A stretch of 64,000 nucleotides of DNA from the NCBI RefSeq assembly GCF_965216805.1, contig NZ_CBDCGN010000003.1, positions 744,001-808,000 of the forward strand, read 5' to 3'. A program made the position numbers and the translations under genes. The notes beneath the pieces were generated by a model. The model made no database searches, had not been told where the DNA came from, and saw only the letters and a program-made list of their open reading frames with translations. Every line of letters begins with the position of its first letter. The stretch's first letter is position 1. The DNA comes from Panacagrimonas sp965216805. GTDB taxonomy: Bacteria; Pseudomonadota; Gammaproteobacteria; Nevskiales; Nevskiaceae. Shown here piece after piece: positions 33,104 through 44,371 of the stretch.

Positions 33104-34711
33104 TTAGAGAGCGGCCTCGCCGCCGGGGAGGGCCTCTTGTGGACGCGGTCGCATCGGCAGCTCGGCGAGCTTGAACCGGGCGCAGCCGAACAGCAGCGCC
33201 GCGACACCCAGATAGCTGATCGCCACCGGCAGGGTCTTGGCCACGCCGATCGCCTCGCTGTGCATGAAACCGAAGAAGGTCAGCACCGCGCCGGCCAGGG
33301 CGAAGGCCGCGGCCTTGGCGAATTCGCGATCAATGATGAAGGCGGCGACCGCGGCCAGGATCAGGCTGGTCAGGATCGCGCCGCTGCCCAGCAGCTCCAG
33401 GCCGTGGTAGAGCACGCCGGTGCCGGCGAGCTTGTCCAGGCCCACGGCGGCGGCATTGGTGCCGGCGGCGCCGAGCGCGTTGTCGATCATCAGCTTGCCC
33501 CAGCCGGCAACCTGCGGGATCAGCGCCAGGATCACTGCCGGCGCGTGGCTCTTCGGCACTTCCTGGAAGGCCTGGGCGCCGATCAGCATGCCGATGTAGA
33601 GCAGGATCGGCGAGATCGCCACGACCGGTATCAGCGCCATCATTACGGCAAGAATCCCGAACCAGGACAGCACCAGCACCATCACGCCGGTGGCGGCCGA
33701 ATAGCCGATGCGCCCGCCGATCGCCTTCCAGCCGGGATGGCCGATGTAGACCGCATTGATGAACGGGTTGCCCAGGATGCAGCCGATGAAGCTCACCACG
33801 CCGTCGGCGGTGATCACGCGGGTGGTGGGGAAGTGATCGCCGCCGGCCTCGGCCGATTCGACGTTGTCCATCGCCTCGACCAGGTCGTAGATGCCGAAGG
33901 GAATCGCGGTGACCAGGATCACCCCGATGAACTCGAAGCCGCCGAACACGTGGCCAAAGGCCGGCAGCGGAATCGAGAAGCCGAAGCTAGCGAAGGAGTC
34001 ACCGAGCTTGGCCAGGCTCATGCCGCCGAACTCGAAGCCCAGCGCCAGCCCGCCCCAGGCGATCAGCGAGCCGACGCCGATCGCCACCAGACCTGCTGGA
34101 ATCCCCTTGAAGTAGCGTACCCCGCCGAACCAGCTCGCCAGCAGGATGGCGAAGCACACCAGCCCGATCACCGGGTCCATGTACATGTCCAGCGCCGGGC
34201 GCATCGAGATGAAGGCGATGGACACGCCGGCCAGCGCGCCGAGCAGCGCCGCGCGCGGCGTGATCTTCTTGATGAAGGGCGCGATGAAGCCGCCCGCCAT
34301 CAGCACGAAGCTCTGCACGAACACCCAGGTCAGGCCCGCTTCCCAGCCCTTGATCGGATCGCCGGTGGTGGTCGCGATCGGCAGCATGATCACGAACACC
34401 ACCACGAACATGTGCGGCACGCTGATGCCCGAGGGCAGCGCACAGACATCCGAGCGCCCGGTCTTTTTCGCCAGCTGGTAGGCCAGGTACGCGTAGTACA
34501 CGGTGGACAGGAACAGCATCAGCCCGGTGGCCGGCAGGATGCGCCCGAACACCAGGTCGGTTGGCATCTTGAGCACGTAAAGCAGCAGCGCGCTCATGGT
34601 CAGCAGGTTGACCAGGATGTTGGTACCGAAGCCGAAGAAGGCATTCCAGTCGCCCGGCACCCAGATGCTGGGCTTGAACGGCGCGGCGGTGTCGATGGGG
34701 GTGCTGCTCAT
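33104..34711 (-). CDS. NCS2-type xanthine/uracil-family permease, 535 aa
   Basis: About 13-14 membrane helices. FFGFGTNILVNLLTMSALLL near residue 25 and LMLFLSTVYYAYLAYQLA open the first repeat; AIPFGIYDLVEAMDNVESAEA and GGDHFPTTRVITADGVVSFIGCILGNPF correspond to the conserved NCS2/AzgA central region with its acidic residue. It is longer than a typical uracil permease and closest to uncharacterised AzgA-like transporters. Starts at ATG 34711. In the operon it is the obvious inner-membrane importer of the compound degraded by the flanking hydrolases. Confidence 0.85.
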   Translation of the reverse strand: MSSTPIDTAAPFKPSIWVPGDWNAFFGFGTNILVNLLTMSALLLYVLKMPTDLVFGRILPATGLMLFLSTVYYAYLAYQLAKKTGRSDVCALPSGISVPHMFVVVFVIMLPIATTTGDPIKGWEAGLTWVFVQSFVLMAGGFIAPFIKKITPRAALLGALAGVSIAFISMRPALDMYMDPVIGLVCFAILLASWFGGVRYFKGIPAGLVAIGVGSLIAWGGLALGFEFGGMSLAKLGDSFASFGFSIPLPAFGHVFGGFEFIGVILVTAIPFGIYDLVEAMDNVESAEAGGDHFPTTRVITADGVVSFIGCILGNPFINAVYIGHPGWKAIGGRIGYSAATGVMVLVLSWFGILAVMMALIPVVAISPILLYIGMLIGAQAFQEVPKSHAPAVILALIPQVAGWGKLMIDNALGAAGTNAAAVGLDKLAGTGVLYHGLELLGSGAILTSLILAAVAAFIIDREFAKAAAFALAGAVLTFFGFMHSEAIGVAKTLPVAISYLGVAALLFGCARFKLAELPMRPRPQEALPGGEAAL

Positions 34712-34790
34712 GGGCGGGTCTCCGATGCGCAAGGACAGGCGTCGCGACGGCGCTGGCGCGGCGGGTGAAACGGGACGGCCGGCGCGCGGT

Positions 34791-35480
34791 TCATGCCGCA
34801 GCCGCCTGCGAGACCGGCGGCAGCGCGGCGAGCACGCGCGCCGAATCCGAGACCCAGCCGAAGATGCCGCCCTGCGCCTGGACCATGCGCAGCGCCATCT
34901 GGTGGAACTCGGGGAAATACGATGCGGTGGCGTCATCCGGGACCAGGCATTCGTAGCCGCGGTCATTGGCTTCGCGCACCGTGGTGTGCACACAGACCTC
35001 GGTGGTGACGCCGCACACGATCAGGGTGCGGATGCCGCGCAGGCCCAGAATCAGTTCCAGGTCGGTCTGGCAAAAAGACCCCTTGCCCGGCTTGTCGATG
35101 ACCGGCTCGCCGGGCAGGGGATACACCTCAGGAATGATGTCGTGGCCCGGCTCGCCGCGGACCAGGATGCGGCCCATGGGCCCGGCATCGCCGATGCGCA
35201 TCGGCCCGCCCCCGCGGGCCAGCTTGCTGGGCGGCGCGTCACTCAAGTCGGGCCGGTGCCCTTCGCGGGTGTGGATCACCATCAGCCCGCGCTGGCGAAA
35301 CGCCGTCAGCAGACTGCGGATGGGCGCGATCGCGCGCGTCAGTTGCGTGACATCGTTGCCGAGCATGGCGCCGAAGCCGCCGGGTTCGATGAAGTCGCGC
35401 TGCATGTCGATGATCAGCAGGGCGGTGCGCGCGGGGTCGAACACCAACGGGTAGGGTTGTGCGTCGATCTGGTGGTTCAC
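34791..35480 (-). CDS. Isochorismatase-fold amidohydrolase, candidate triuret hydrolase, 229 aa
   Basis: Triad D25 (LIIDMQRDF), K130 (VIDKPGKGSF) and C163 (TTEVCVHTT) is complete. It is a close paralogue of the biuret hydrolase-like protein in the same operon (shared HTREGHRPDL and DKPGKGSFC..TDLELIL) but lacks its NKRWRS..GAGIG block, having SKLARGGGPMRIGDAGP instead, so a different substrate is likely. Two such paralogues plus allophanate hydrolase is the composition described for triuret-degrading Herbaspirillum (TrtA with BiuH). The exact substrate is inference. Confidence 0.7.
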   Translation of the reverse strand: MNHQIDAQPYPLVFDPARTALLIIDMQRDFIEPGGFGAMLGNDVTQLTRAIAPIRSLLTAFRQRGLMVIHTREGHRPDLSDAPPSKLARGGGPMRIGDAGPMGRILVRGEPGHDIIPEVYPLPGEPVIDKPGKGSFCQTDLELILGLRGIRTLIVCGVTTEVCVHTTVREANDRGYECLVPDDATASYFPEFHQMALRMVQAQGGIFGWVSDSARVLAALPPVSQAAAA

Positions 35481-35549
35481 ATCGGTCCCCTGGTTGCGGC
35501 GAAGGCGGTGGACCGCATCGACTACGCAGTATCCATGCCAGGACCCAAC

Positions 35550-35561
35550 GTTGCATACAAC
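35550..35561. promoter_or_regulatory. Candidate GntR operator upstream of the first isochorismatase-fold gene
   Basis: GTTGCATACAAC at 35550-35561, about 70 bases before the start at 35480, is the exact reverse complement of the 12-mer at 37447-37458 in the gntR-atzF divergent region. Confidence 0.6.
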
Positions 35562-35612
35562 AATTTTGACCAGGATTGTGAAAGTCCTGGGCAGTTTGCG
35601 CTGGACGCCGTA

Positions 35613-37418
35613 TCAGCCGCGGTCGGTGGCGGCCAGATAGGCGCGCCAGCCACCGAACTCGGTGATTTCACGGGCGCTTGCCAGCGCGCCGTGCTCGCAG
35701 ATGAAGCCGTTCTCGTAGCGGCCATCGGCCAGTTCCACCTTGCCCAGGCCCAGCGGTGCACCGATGCCGGCGAGGAAGGAGCCCAGCTCCGTGCTCGGCA
35801 GTTCCCACACTTCCACCTCGATGCACCGCCCGCTGGCATCACGCACCAAGGCGGGTCGGTAGGGCGGCCCGCCAGCCAGCGCGTACAGGCGATAAGCGGG
35901 CGCGGTGGTGGTGGTCTCGGCCAGCCGTGCGCGCCGCGTGCGCAACTGGTGGTTGAGCGCCAGCCCATCGAGATGGGCGCCGCAGACCACCACGCGGATG
36001 CGGTCGCCGCGGCGCAGGCCGGCCTTGGACAGGGTTGGCGCGGCGGCCGGCGGCAGTCGGTATTGGCGGGCCAGTGCCAGCAGGTAATGGTCGGAAAATG
36101 CCGGGCCGAACAGGGTCACGCCCCAGGGCAGGCCGTTGGCCTGATTGCCCGCGGGCAGCGCCACGGCGGCGTAATCCAGCAGGTTCATGAAGTTGGTGTA
36201 GGTGCCCAGCTGGCTGTTGCGCAGGATCGGTTCGGCCATCAACTCGGCGGAGGTATAGGCGCGCGGCAGGGTGGGCGTGAGCACCACGTCGACGCGATCC
36301 AGCGCCCGGTCGCAGGTGCGCTTGAGCACGGCCAGCCGGGTTTCGGCCTGCAGCCGCTCGGCTGCGCCGACCGCGGCGCCGGGGCCGATCACCTCGCGGA
36401 TCACCGGCAGCACCGCATCGGGGGATCGTTCCAGCCAGGCGCCGAAGCTGGCGTAGCGCTGCGCCACCCCGGCCGGCGCATAGAGCAGTCGTGCGGCCTC
36501 GAAGAACGGACGGAAATCGAGTTCCACCGGCTCGCCGCCCAGTGCCTGCAGACCGGCCACGGCCTGCGCGAACAGGTCCGCGCCCTCGCTGCAGCCCAGC
36601 CAGTCCAGGTCCTGCGCCCGTGGCAGGCCAAAGCTGAAGGGCGCTGGGCGGCCGCGCGCGACCGCGGCGTTCCAGGCCGGGTTGTGACGGCTGCAGGGAT
36701 CCTCGGCGTCGTAGCCGATGCACAGCCCGAGCAGGGTGGCGGCGTCGTCGGCGTCGCGCGCGAACAGGCTGATGCAGTCCAGCCCCGGACAGCAGGGCAC
36801 CAGTCCGCGGGTGGACAGCAGCCCGCGCGTCGGTTTGACCCCGACCAGCCCGTTGAGCGCGGCCGGCACGCGGCCGGAGCCGGCGGTATCTGTGCCCAGC
36901 GCGAAGCTTGCCAAGCCCAGCGCCACCGCCAGTGCCGAACCCGAACTCGAGCCGCCGCTGGGGTAGCCCTCGACCCGGCTGTTGGGGCAGCTGCCGTAGG
37001 GTGAGCGCAGCCCGCTCAGGCCGGTGGCGAACTGGTCGAGATTGGTCTTGCCCAGCGGCACTGCGCCCAGGTCGATCAGGGTTTGCACCACCGGCGCGGA
37101 GCGCTCCGCCACGCGGCGGTAGGCCGGGCAGGCGGCGGTGGTCGCGACGCTCGCCAGATCGATGTTGTCCTTGATCGCGAACGGCACGCCGTACAGGGGC
37201 AGCGACGCCGGGTCGGCGTCGTCCAGGCGCTGCAGGAAGGGTTCGAGTTGCGCGTCGTCCAGCATCTCGATGTAGACCCGGTAGTGCGCGTTGAGCTGCC
37301 GCGCCCGCTGTTGCAGGCAGGCGACCAGTTCACGCGGGCTGAGGCGGCGGCCACGGTAGGCAACTGCCAGGTCGGGCAGGGACAGCGGATACGGCGAATC
37401 CGGGGTGTCGGCGGGCAT
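35613..37418 (-). CDS. atzF: Allophanate hydrolase, AtzF-like, 601 aa
   Basis: Amidase-signature enzyme hydrolysing allophanate to ammonia and CO2. The Ser-cisSer-Lys triad is K83 (FAIKDNIDLA), S157 (PSGGSSSGSA) and S181 (GTDTAGSGRVPAA), consistent in spacing with AtzF. Residues 1-440 are the amidase domain and about 460-601 the C-terminal domain of the family (RIRVVVCGAHLDGLALNHQL, FGGWRAYL). ATG 37418 gives the usual N-terminus. First gene of the minus-strand operon and divergent from the GntR regulator. Confidence 0.92.
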   Translation of the reverse strand: MPADTPDSPYPLSLPDLAVAYRGRRLSPRELVACLQQRARQLNAHYRVYIEMLDDAQLEPFLQRLDDADPASLPLYGVPFAIKDNIDLASVATTAACPAYRRVAERSAPVVQTLIDLGAVPLGKTNLDQFATGLSGLRSPYGSCPNSRVEGYPSGGSSSGSALAVALGLASFALGTDTAGSGRVPAALNGLVGVKPTRGLLSTRGLVPCCPGLDCISLFARDADDAATLLGLCIGYDAEDPCSRHNPAWNAAVARGRPAPFSFGLPRAQDLDWLGCSEGADLFAQAVAGLQALGGEPVELDFRPFFEAARLLYAPAGVAQRYASFGAWLERSPDAVLPVIREVIGPGAAVGAAERLQAETRLAVLKRTCDRALDRVDVVLTPTLPRAYTSAELMAEPILRNSQLGTYTNFMNLLDYAAVALPAGNQANGLPWGVTLFGPAFSDHYLLALARQYRLPPAAAPTLSKAGLRRGDRIRVVVCGAHLDGLALNHQLRTRRARLAETTTTAPAYRLYALAGGPPYRPALVRDASGRCIEVEVWELPSTELGSFLAGIGAPLGLGKVELADGRYENGFICEHGALASAREITEFGGWRAYLAATDRG

Positions 37419-37446
37419 GGGCGAGCACAGAAAAATTGAGCGCAAT

Positions 37447-37484
37447 GTTGTATGCAACGTATATGCCGATGTCTGCATACAATG
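37447..37484. promoter_or_regulatory. Two GntR-type operator sites in the gntR-atzF promoter region
   Basis: GTTGTATGCAAC at 37447-37458 and CTGCATACAATG at 37473-37484 are two inverted versions of the same motif (core TTGCATACAA). They lie between the divergent starts of atzF (37418) and gntR (37517), 26 bases apart centre to centre, and match a third site at 35550. Confidence 0.65.
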
Positions 37485-37516
37485 CATCCGTCCGTGGCCG
37501 CCTCCGAGTCGTGCCG

Positions 37517-38224
37517 ATGAATGTCCTGTCCAACTCGCCGCGCGTGCGCACCGCCGAGGAGGTCTATCACCAGCTCAAGACCCTGATCATGAGCTTCGAG
37601 CTCTACCCCGGCACACGGGTCACGGAGACCGAGCTGGCGACCCGCTTCGGCGTCAGCCGCACCCCGGTGCGCGAGGCCCTGCAGCGCCTGCAACTGGAGG
37701 GCTACCTCACGGTGCGGCCCAAGCAGGGCTGCTTCATCCGCGAGATCGACATCGAGGAGATCGACGAGCACTACCAGGTGCGCATCGCGCTGGAGATGTG
37801 CGCGGTGGAGATGGCCTGTACCCACATGCCGGATCGCGCGCTCAAGGACCTGGCGCGGCTGTGGGATCCGGCCTACCAGCCCACCGAGGACATCGACGTC
37901 GAGACCATGGCGGCGCGCGACGAGGGCTTTCACATTGCCCTGGCCGAGGGCAGCGGCAACCTGGTGCTGGCCGACTACCTGCAGCGCGTCAACCACAGCA
38001 TCCATGTGATCCGGCGCCTGGACTTCACCAACGACATGCGCGTGGACCTGACGTACAAGGAACACCACGCCATCTGCCAGCACCTGATCCGGCGCGACGT
38101 GGTGGCTGCCCAACAGGCGCTGACCCAGCACATCCGCCGCAGCCAACTCGCGGCAAAGACCATCACCCTGGAGCAGTTGTCGCGGGCGCGCTCGCGGGTG
38201 CGGCGAGCGCTGCGCGAGCGCTGA
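37517..38224 (+). CDS. GntR-family (FCD subfamily) transcriptional regulator, 235 aa
   Basis: N-terminal winged helix: EEVYHQLKTLIMSFELYPGTRVTETELATRFGVSRTPVREALQRLQLEGYL at about residues 14-65 is textbook GntR. The C-terminal FCD domain (about 80-220) keeps the metal/ligand histidine positions in DEGFHIALAEGSGN and RYKEHH-type (LTYKEHHAICQHL). Divergent from atzF, with matching operators between them and inside the operon, so it most likely controls the ureide genes in response to an acidic or amide intermediate. ATG 37517 chosen as it starts the DNA-binding domain; an upstream in-frame ATG exists at 37436. Confidence 0.92.
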   Translation: MNVLSNSPRVRTAEEVYHQLKTLIMSFELYPGTRVTETELATRFGVSRTPVREALQRLQLEGYLTVRPKQGCFIREIDIEEIDEHYQVRIALEMCAVEMACTHMPDRALKDLARLWDPAYQPTEDIDVETMAARDEGFHIALAEGSGNLVLADYLQRVNHSIHVIRRLDFTNDMRVDLTYKEHHAICQHLIRRDVVAAQQALTQHIRRSQLAAKTITLEQLSRARSRVRRALRER

Positions 38225-38230
38225 GCCGGC

Positions 38231-38908
38231 TCAGTCGCCGAGCACCTCGGTGAGCCACTGGCCGATGCGGCGGATCTGCTCGCGATTGACCTCATGCGCC
38301 ATCGGGTAGGCGTGCCATTCGACCTTCAGGCCCTGCTCGATCAGCCGGTCGCGGCTCCACTGACCCAGTTCCAGCGGCAGGATGGCGTCGAATTCGCCGT
38401 GGCACATCAGGACCGGCACGTCGGCGTTGGCGGCGTGGGCCTCGGCCGCCAGCTTGTCCGCCAGCGGCAGATAGGTCGACAGCGCCATCAGGCCGGCCAG
38501 GCGCTCGGGGTGGCGCAGCACCGTGTACAGGGCAATCGCCCCGCCCTGCGAAAATCCGGCGACAACGATGCGCTCGGCCGCCACCCCGTCCTTGCGTTCG
38601 GCGGCGATCAGGTCCTGCACCCGCTCAGCGGATTGGCGGATGCCGGCTTCGTCGACCAGGCCCTTGCGGTCCAGCGACTTGATGTCGAACCAGGCGCGCA
38701 TCGGCATGCCGCCGTTGAGCGTCACCGGCCGCACCGGCGCGTGCGGAAAGATGAAGCGGATCCCGGCGTCCGCGGCCAGGCCCAGCTCGCCGACGATGGG
38801 CACGAAGTCGTGGCCGTCGGCGCCCAGTCCGTGCAGCCAGATGACGCTGGCGCGCGCGGCTGCTGCGGGTTGGACGATGACGGCTTGATCGGTTTCGACG
38901 AGTTTCAT
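38231..38908 (-). CDS. Carboxylesterase/phospholipase-family alpha/beta hydrolase, 225 aa
   Basis: Compact serine hydrolase: VIWLHGLGADGHDFVP opens the fold, the nucleophile elbow is VVAGFSQGGAIAL (serine near residue 120), and the acid and histidine are in CHGEFDAILPLELG and WHAYPMAHEV. This is the EstB/YpfH-type carboxylesterase group, active on short acyl esters. No signal peptide. Start at ATG 38908; the open frame upstream is a shadow. Confidence 0.9.
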   Translation of the reverse strand: MKLVETDQAVIVQPAAAARASVIWLHGLGADGHDFVPIVGELGLAADAGIRFIFPHAPVRPVTLNGGMPMRAWFDIKSLDRKGLVDEAGIRQSAERVQDLIAAERKDGVAAERIVVAGFSQGGAIALYTVLRHPERLAGLMALSTYLPLADKLAAEAHAANADVPVLMCHGEFDAILPLELGQWSRDRLIEQGLKVEWHAYPMAHEVNREQIRRIGQWLTEVLGD

Positions 38909-38992
38909 GGGCAGGCACGCACGGCAGATAGAATGTGCGATCACGTTAATGGATTCCCGCCGCGTGCGGGTATCGCCGATCCCGGATGTCCG

Positions 38993-39229
38993 ATGCGTAA
39001 GCCCTCGCAATTCCTGTTGTGCCTGAGCGTGCTGGTCGTACTTACGGCGTGCGGCCAGGCCGGCGACCTGTATCTGCCGGATCAACAGCCCGCGCAGCCT
39101 GCCGCGACCGACCGCTCTGCGCCGGGAGAGAACGGGCAACAAGAGAATGCACCGGAAGAGAACGCCGAAGCGCAGGAAGAAGCCGACGAACCGGACGCAA
39201 CGACCGTCCCCCAGGCCACTCAGCCATGA
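38993..39229 (+). CDS. lptM: LptM-type small outer-membrane lipoprotein, 78 aa
   Basis: Lipobox LTAC in LLCLSVLVVLTACGQAGDLYLP (cysteine at residue 20); CGQ-GDLYLP is the conserved mature start of LptM (YifL), which assists LptD assembly. The remainder is a flexible acidic, proline-rich tail. It overlaps lysA by four bases (ATGA), the usual gammaproteobacterial neighbour. Confidence 0.88.
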   Translation: MRKPSQFLLCLSVLVVLTACGQAGDLYLPDQQPAQPAATDRSAPGENGQQENAPEENAEAQEEADEPDATTVPQATQP

Positions 39230-40475
39230 GCGATCACTTCACCCGACGTGATGACGGCGGGCTGTATGCCGAAGACGTGGCCGTGGCGGAAATCGCGCAG
39301 CGCTTCGGCACGCCCTGCTATGTCTACTCACGCGCCACCCTGGAGCGGCATTACCGCGCCTTCGACCAAGCGCTGGCCGACGTACCCCATCAGGTCTGTT
39401 ACGCGGTCAAGGCCAACTCCAATCTCGCGGTGCTCGGTGTGCTGGCCGAACTCGGCAGCGGATTCGACATCGTCTCGGCCGGCGAACTGCGGCGAGTGCT
39501 GATGGCCGGCGGCGATCCTGCCAAGGTCGTGTTCTCGGGCGTTGGCAAGACCGCCAATGAGCTGCGCTTTGCGCTTCAGCAGGGCGTCGGTGTCTTCAAC
39601 GTCGAGTCCGAATCCGAGCTGCGGCGGCTGGATCGCATCGCGCAGGAACTCGGTGTGCGTGCGCACATCGCGCTGCGCGTGAACCCGGATGTGGATGCCA
39701 GGACCCACCCGTACATTTCCACCGGTCTGAAGCAGAACAAGTTCGGTGTGGACCTGGCGACGGCCGAGCGTTTGTATCTGGAAGCCGCGCACATGCCTGG
39801 CATTCACATCAGCGGCATCGCCAGTCACATCGGCTCGCAGTTGCTCGATGTCTCGCCGTATCTCGATGCGCTGGATCGCGTGCTGGCGCTGGTGGACCGG
39901 CTCGCCGCCAAGGGCATCACGTTCGATCACATCGACGTCGGTGGTGGTCTGGGCGTGCGTTATCGGGATGAACAACCCACCGAGCCTGCCGACTGGGCGC
40001 GCGCCATTCTGCCGAAGCTGGCCGGGCGTAATCTCAAGGTCATGACCGAGCCCGGACGCGCCATCGCCGGCAACGCCGGCCTCCTGGTGATGCGCGTGGA
40101 GCTGATCAAGCACGGCGAGGAAAAGCACTTCGCGGTGGTGGATGCGGCAATGAACGACCTGCTGCGCCCCTCGCTGTACCAGGCCTGGATGGACATCGTG
40201 CCGGTGCAGGACAACACCGCTGCAGCGCCGGCGATCTACGACGTCGTCGGTCCCGTCTGCGAAACCGGCGACTGGCTGGGCAAGGATCGCGAGCTGGCGA
40301 TAGACGAAGGTGATCTGCTGGCGGTACGCACCGCCGGCGCCTACGGCTTCGTCATGGCCAGCAACTACAACAGCCGTGGCCGTGCCGCCGAGGTGATGGT
40401 CGATGGCGCGCAGGCGCACCTCGTTCGTGAACGCGAGACCTTCGAGGACCTGGTGCGCGGCGAGCGTGTGCTGCC

Positions 40476-40479
<4 letters not shown>
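39226..40479 (+). CDS. lysA: Diaminopimelate decarboxylase, 417 aa
   Basis: PLP enzyme that converts meso-diaminopimelate to lysine. The PLP lysine is K62 in CYAVKANSNLAVL; HIDVGGGLGVRY is the phosphate-binding glycine loop; GPVCETGDWLGKDREL contributes the active-site cysteine from the other subunit; AYGFVMASNYNSRGR closes the barrel domain. ATG 39226 overlaps the lptM stop, and the gene is itself coupled to polA by ATGA. Confidence 0.96.
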
Positions 40480-43253
<2,774 letters not shown>

Positions 43254-43385
43254 GTGGTCTGGGCTGACGCCACCCTCAGTTTTCTGTGGGCGCAGCGACG
43301 TCAAAAAAGTTTTGGAAAATAATTCGGCCTTTGTCAGGGGCTTGCACCGAATCCGGACATCGACAGGCAAACGCGGCGAATTTTT

Positions 43386-43415
43386 TTGAACTTCACCCGC
43401 GACCCTTGCTCTAAC
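43386..43415 (+). promoter_or_regulatory. Predicted promoter of the C-rich sRNA
   Basis: TTGAAC at 43386-43391 and TCTAAC at 43410-43415 are 18 bases apart, with transcription predicted to begin near 43421, the first base of the first hairpin. The flanking 43313-43390 stretch is unusually AT-rich (a run of seven T) for this genome. Confidence 0.55.
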
Positions 43416-43420
43416 ACCGT

Positions 43421-43536
43421 GAGCGCAGGACCTCCCTTCCTCGCTCCCCGTCTCTACTCCCTGGACGGGTCCGGCCCCCCCCAAGCCGGAGCAAGCTGGC
43501 CCGGCGGACCTCCCCGATCCGCCGGGCCTTTTCTTG
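43421..43536 (+). ncRNA. C-loop small RNA downstream of polA (sX13-like), about 115 nt
   Basis: Four hairpins follow each other with almost no gap: GAGCG/CGCTC (43421-43446), CCCGTC/GACGGG (43447-43469), TCCGGC/GCCGGA (43470-43490) and the terminator (43498-43528). Every loop is C-rich: CCTCCC, ACTCCC, CCCCCCC and CCTCCCC, able to pair with GGAGG ribosome sites. It has a promoter-like pair before it and a T run after it. Position between polA and engB is where Xanthomonas sX13, and in enterobacteria Spot 42, is found (from memory); length also fits sX13. Likely a post-transcriptional regulator. Confidence 0.8.
43498..43536 (+). terminator. Intrinsic terminator of the sRNA
   Basis: GGCCCGGCGGA at 43498-43508 pairs perfectly with TCCGCCGGGCC at 43518-43528, and TTTTCTTG follows. 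The loop CCTCCCCGA carries another C-rich motif. Confidence 0.9.
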
Positions 43537-43630
43537 TGCGGCGTTCCACATCGCTCAAGAAAAGGCGCGAGGGGCCAAGTGCTCCCATACGCCCATCTCC
43601 CGGGCTTCGCCGTACCGCTTTGCTCCAACG

Positions 43631-44263
43631 TTAGAGGGAAGGGGCGATCTCGATCGCTAGCCCGGCCGCGGACGGCAAAAGCTTCCAGAGCGCCGCCCGC
43701 GCCTCGTCCAGCCCCTGACCGGTCTGCGCGGAAAAAAGCTGTACGCCCGCACTGACACCCATGGCTTGCAGGTCACGACGCACCTTCAGAAAAGTGTTCT
43801 TACCGGCACCGAAACCGAGCTTGTCGGATTTGCTCAGCAGGATGTGGCAGGGACGTTGACCGTTGCGTACCCATTCGAGCATCTGGCGGTCGTGATCGGT
43901 CAGCGGATGGCGGCAGTCCATGATCAACACGATGCCCTGCAGGCTGGTGCGCTGTTCCACGTAGGTGCCGACCATGCGCGCCCAGTCCTGGCGGACGCGG
44001 CCAGGAACCTTGGCATAACCGTAACCGGGCAGGTCCACCAGGCGCTCGCCAGTGGGCAGCTCGAACAGGTTGATCAGCTGCGTGCGACCGGGGGTCTTGC
44101 TCACCCGAGCCAAACCCTTGTGGCCACACAAGGCATTGAGTGCACTGGATTTGCCGGAATTGGAGCGCCCCGAGAACGCCAGCTCCGGGCGGCCGTCCCG
44201 GGGGCACTGCGCCAGCTCGGCACAGGACATGACGAACTGGGCCTGCGCGAAGGGATTCAGCAT
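43631..44263 (-). CDS. engB: EngB/YihA ribosome biogenesis GTP-binding protein, 210 aa
   Basis: GTPase needed for 50S subunit assembly. G1 motif FSGRSNSGKSS at about 30-40, G2/G3 region TPGRTQLINLF and LVDLPGYGYAKV, G4 LLSKSDKL. All are typical of EngB/YsxC. The ATG at 44263 starts the family N-terminus. It faces the sRNA and is divergent from cytochrome c4. Confidence 0.96.
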   Translation of the reverse strand: MLNPFAQAQFVMSCAELAQCPRDGRPELAFSGRSNSGKSSALNALCGHKGLARVSKTPGRTQLINLFELPTGERLVDLPGYGYAKVPGRVRQDWARMVGTYVEQRTSLQGIVLIMDCRHPLTDHDRQMLEWVRNGQRPCHILLSKSDKLGFGAGKNTFLKVRRDLQAMGVSAGVQLFSAQTGQGLDEARAALWKLLPSAAGLAIEIAPSL

Positions 44264-44371
44264 TGCGGGTTGCGCCGTGTAAAATCCGCGCCACCTTAAT
44301 CGCTTGCGCGTTCCACACGCTACTGATCGGTGCGCGCAGGCCAATCGTTTTGCTCTGGGAGTGCCTCATCC

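Noticed and set aside
32885..34768. 627-codon plus-strand frame opposite the NCS2 permease
   Set aside because: Antisense to a multi-helix permease with conserved motifs; product is His/Asp/Gln-rich with no domain.
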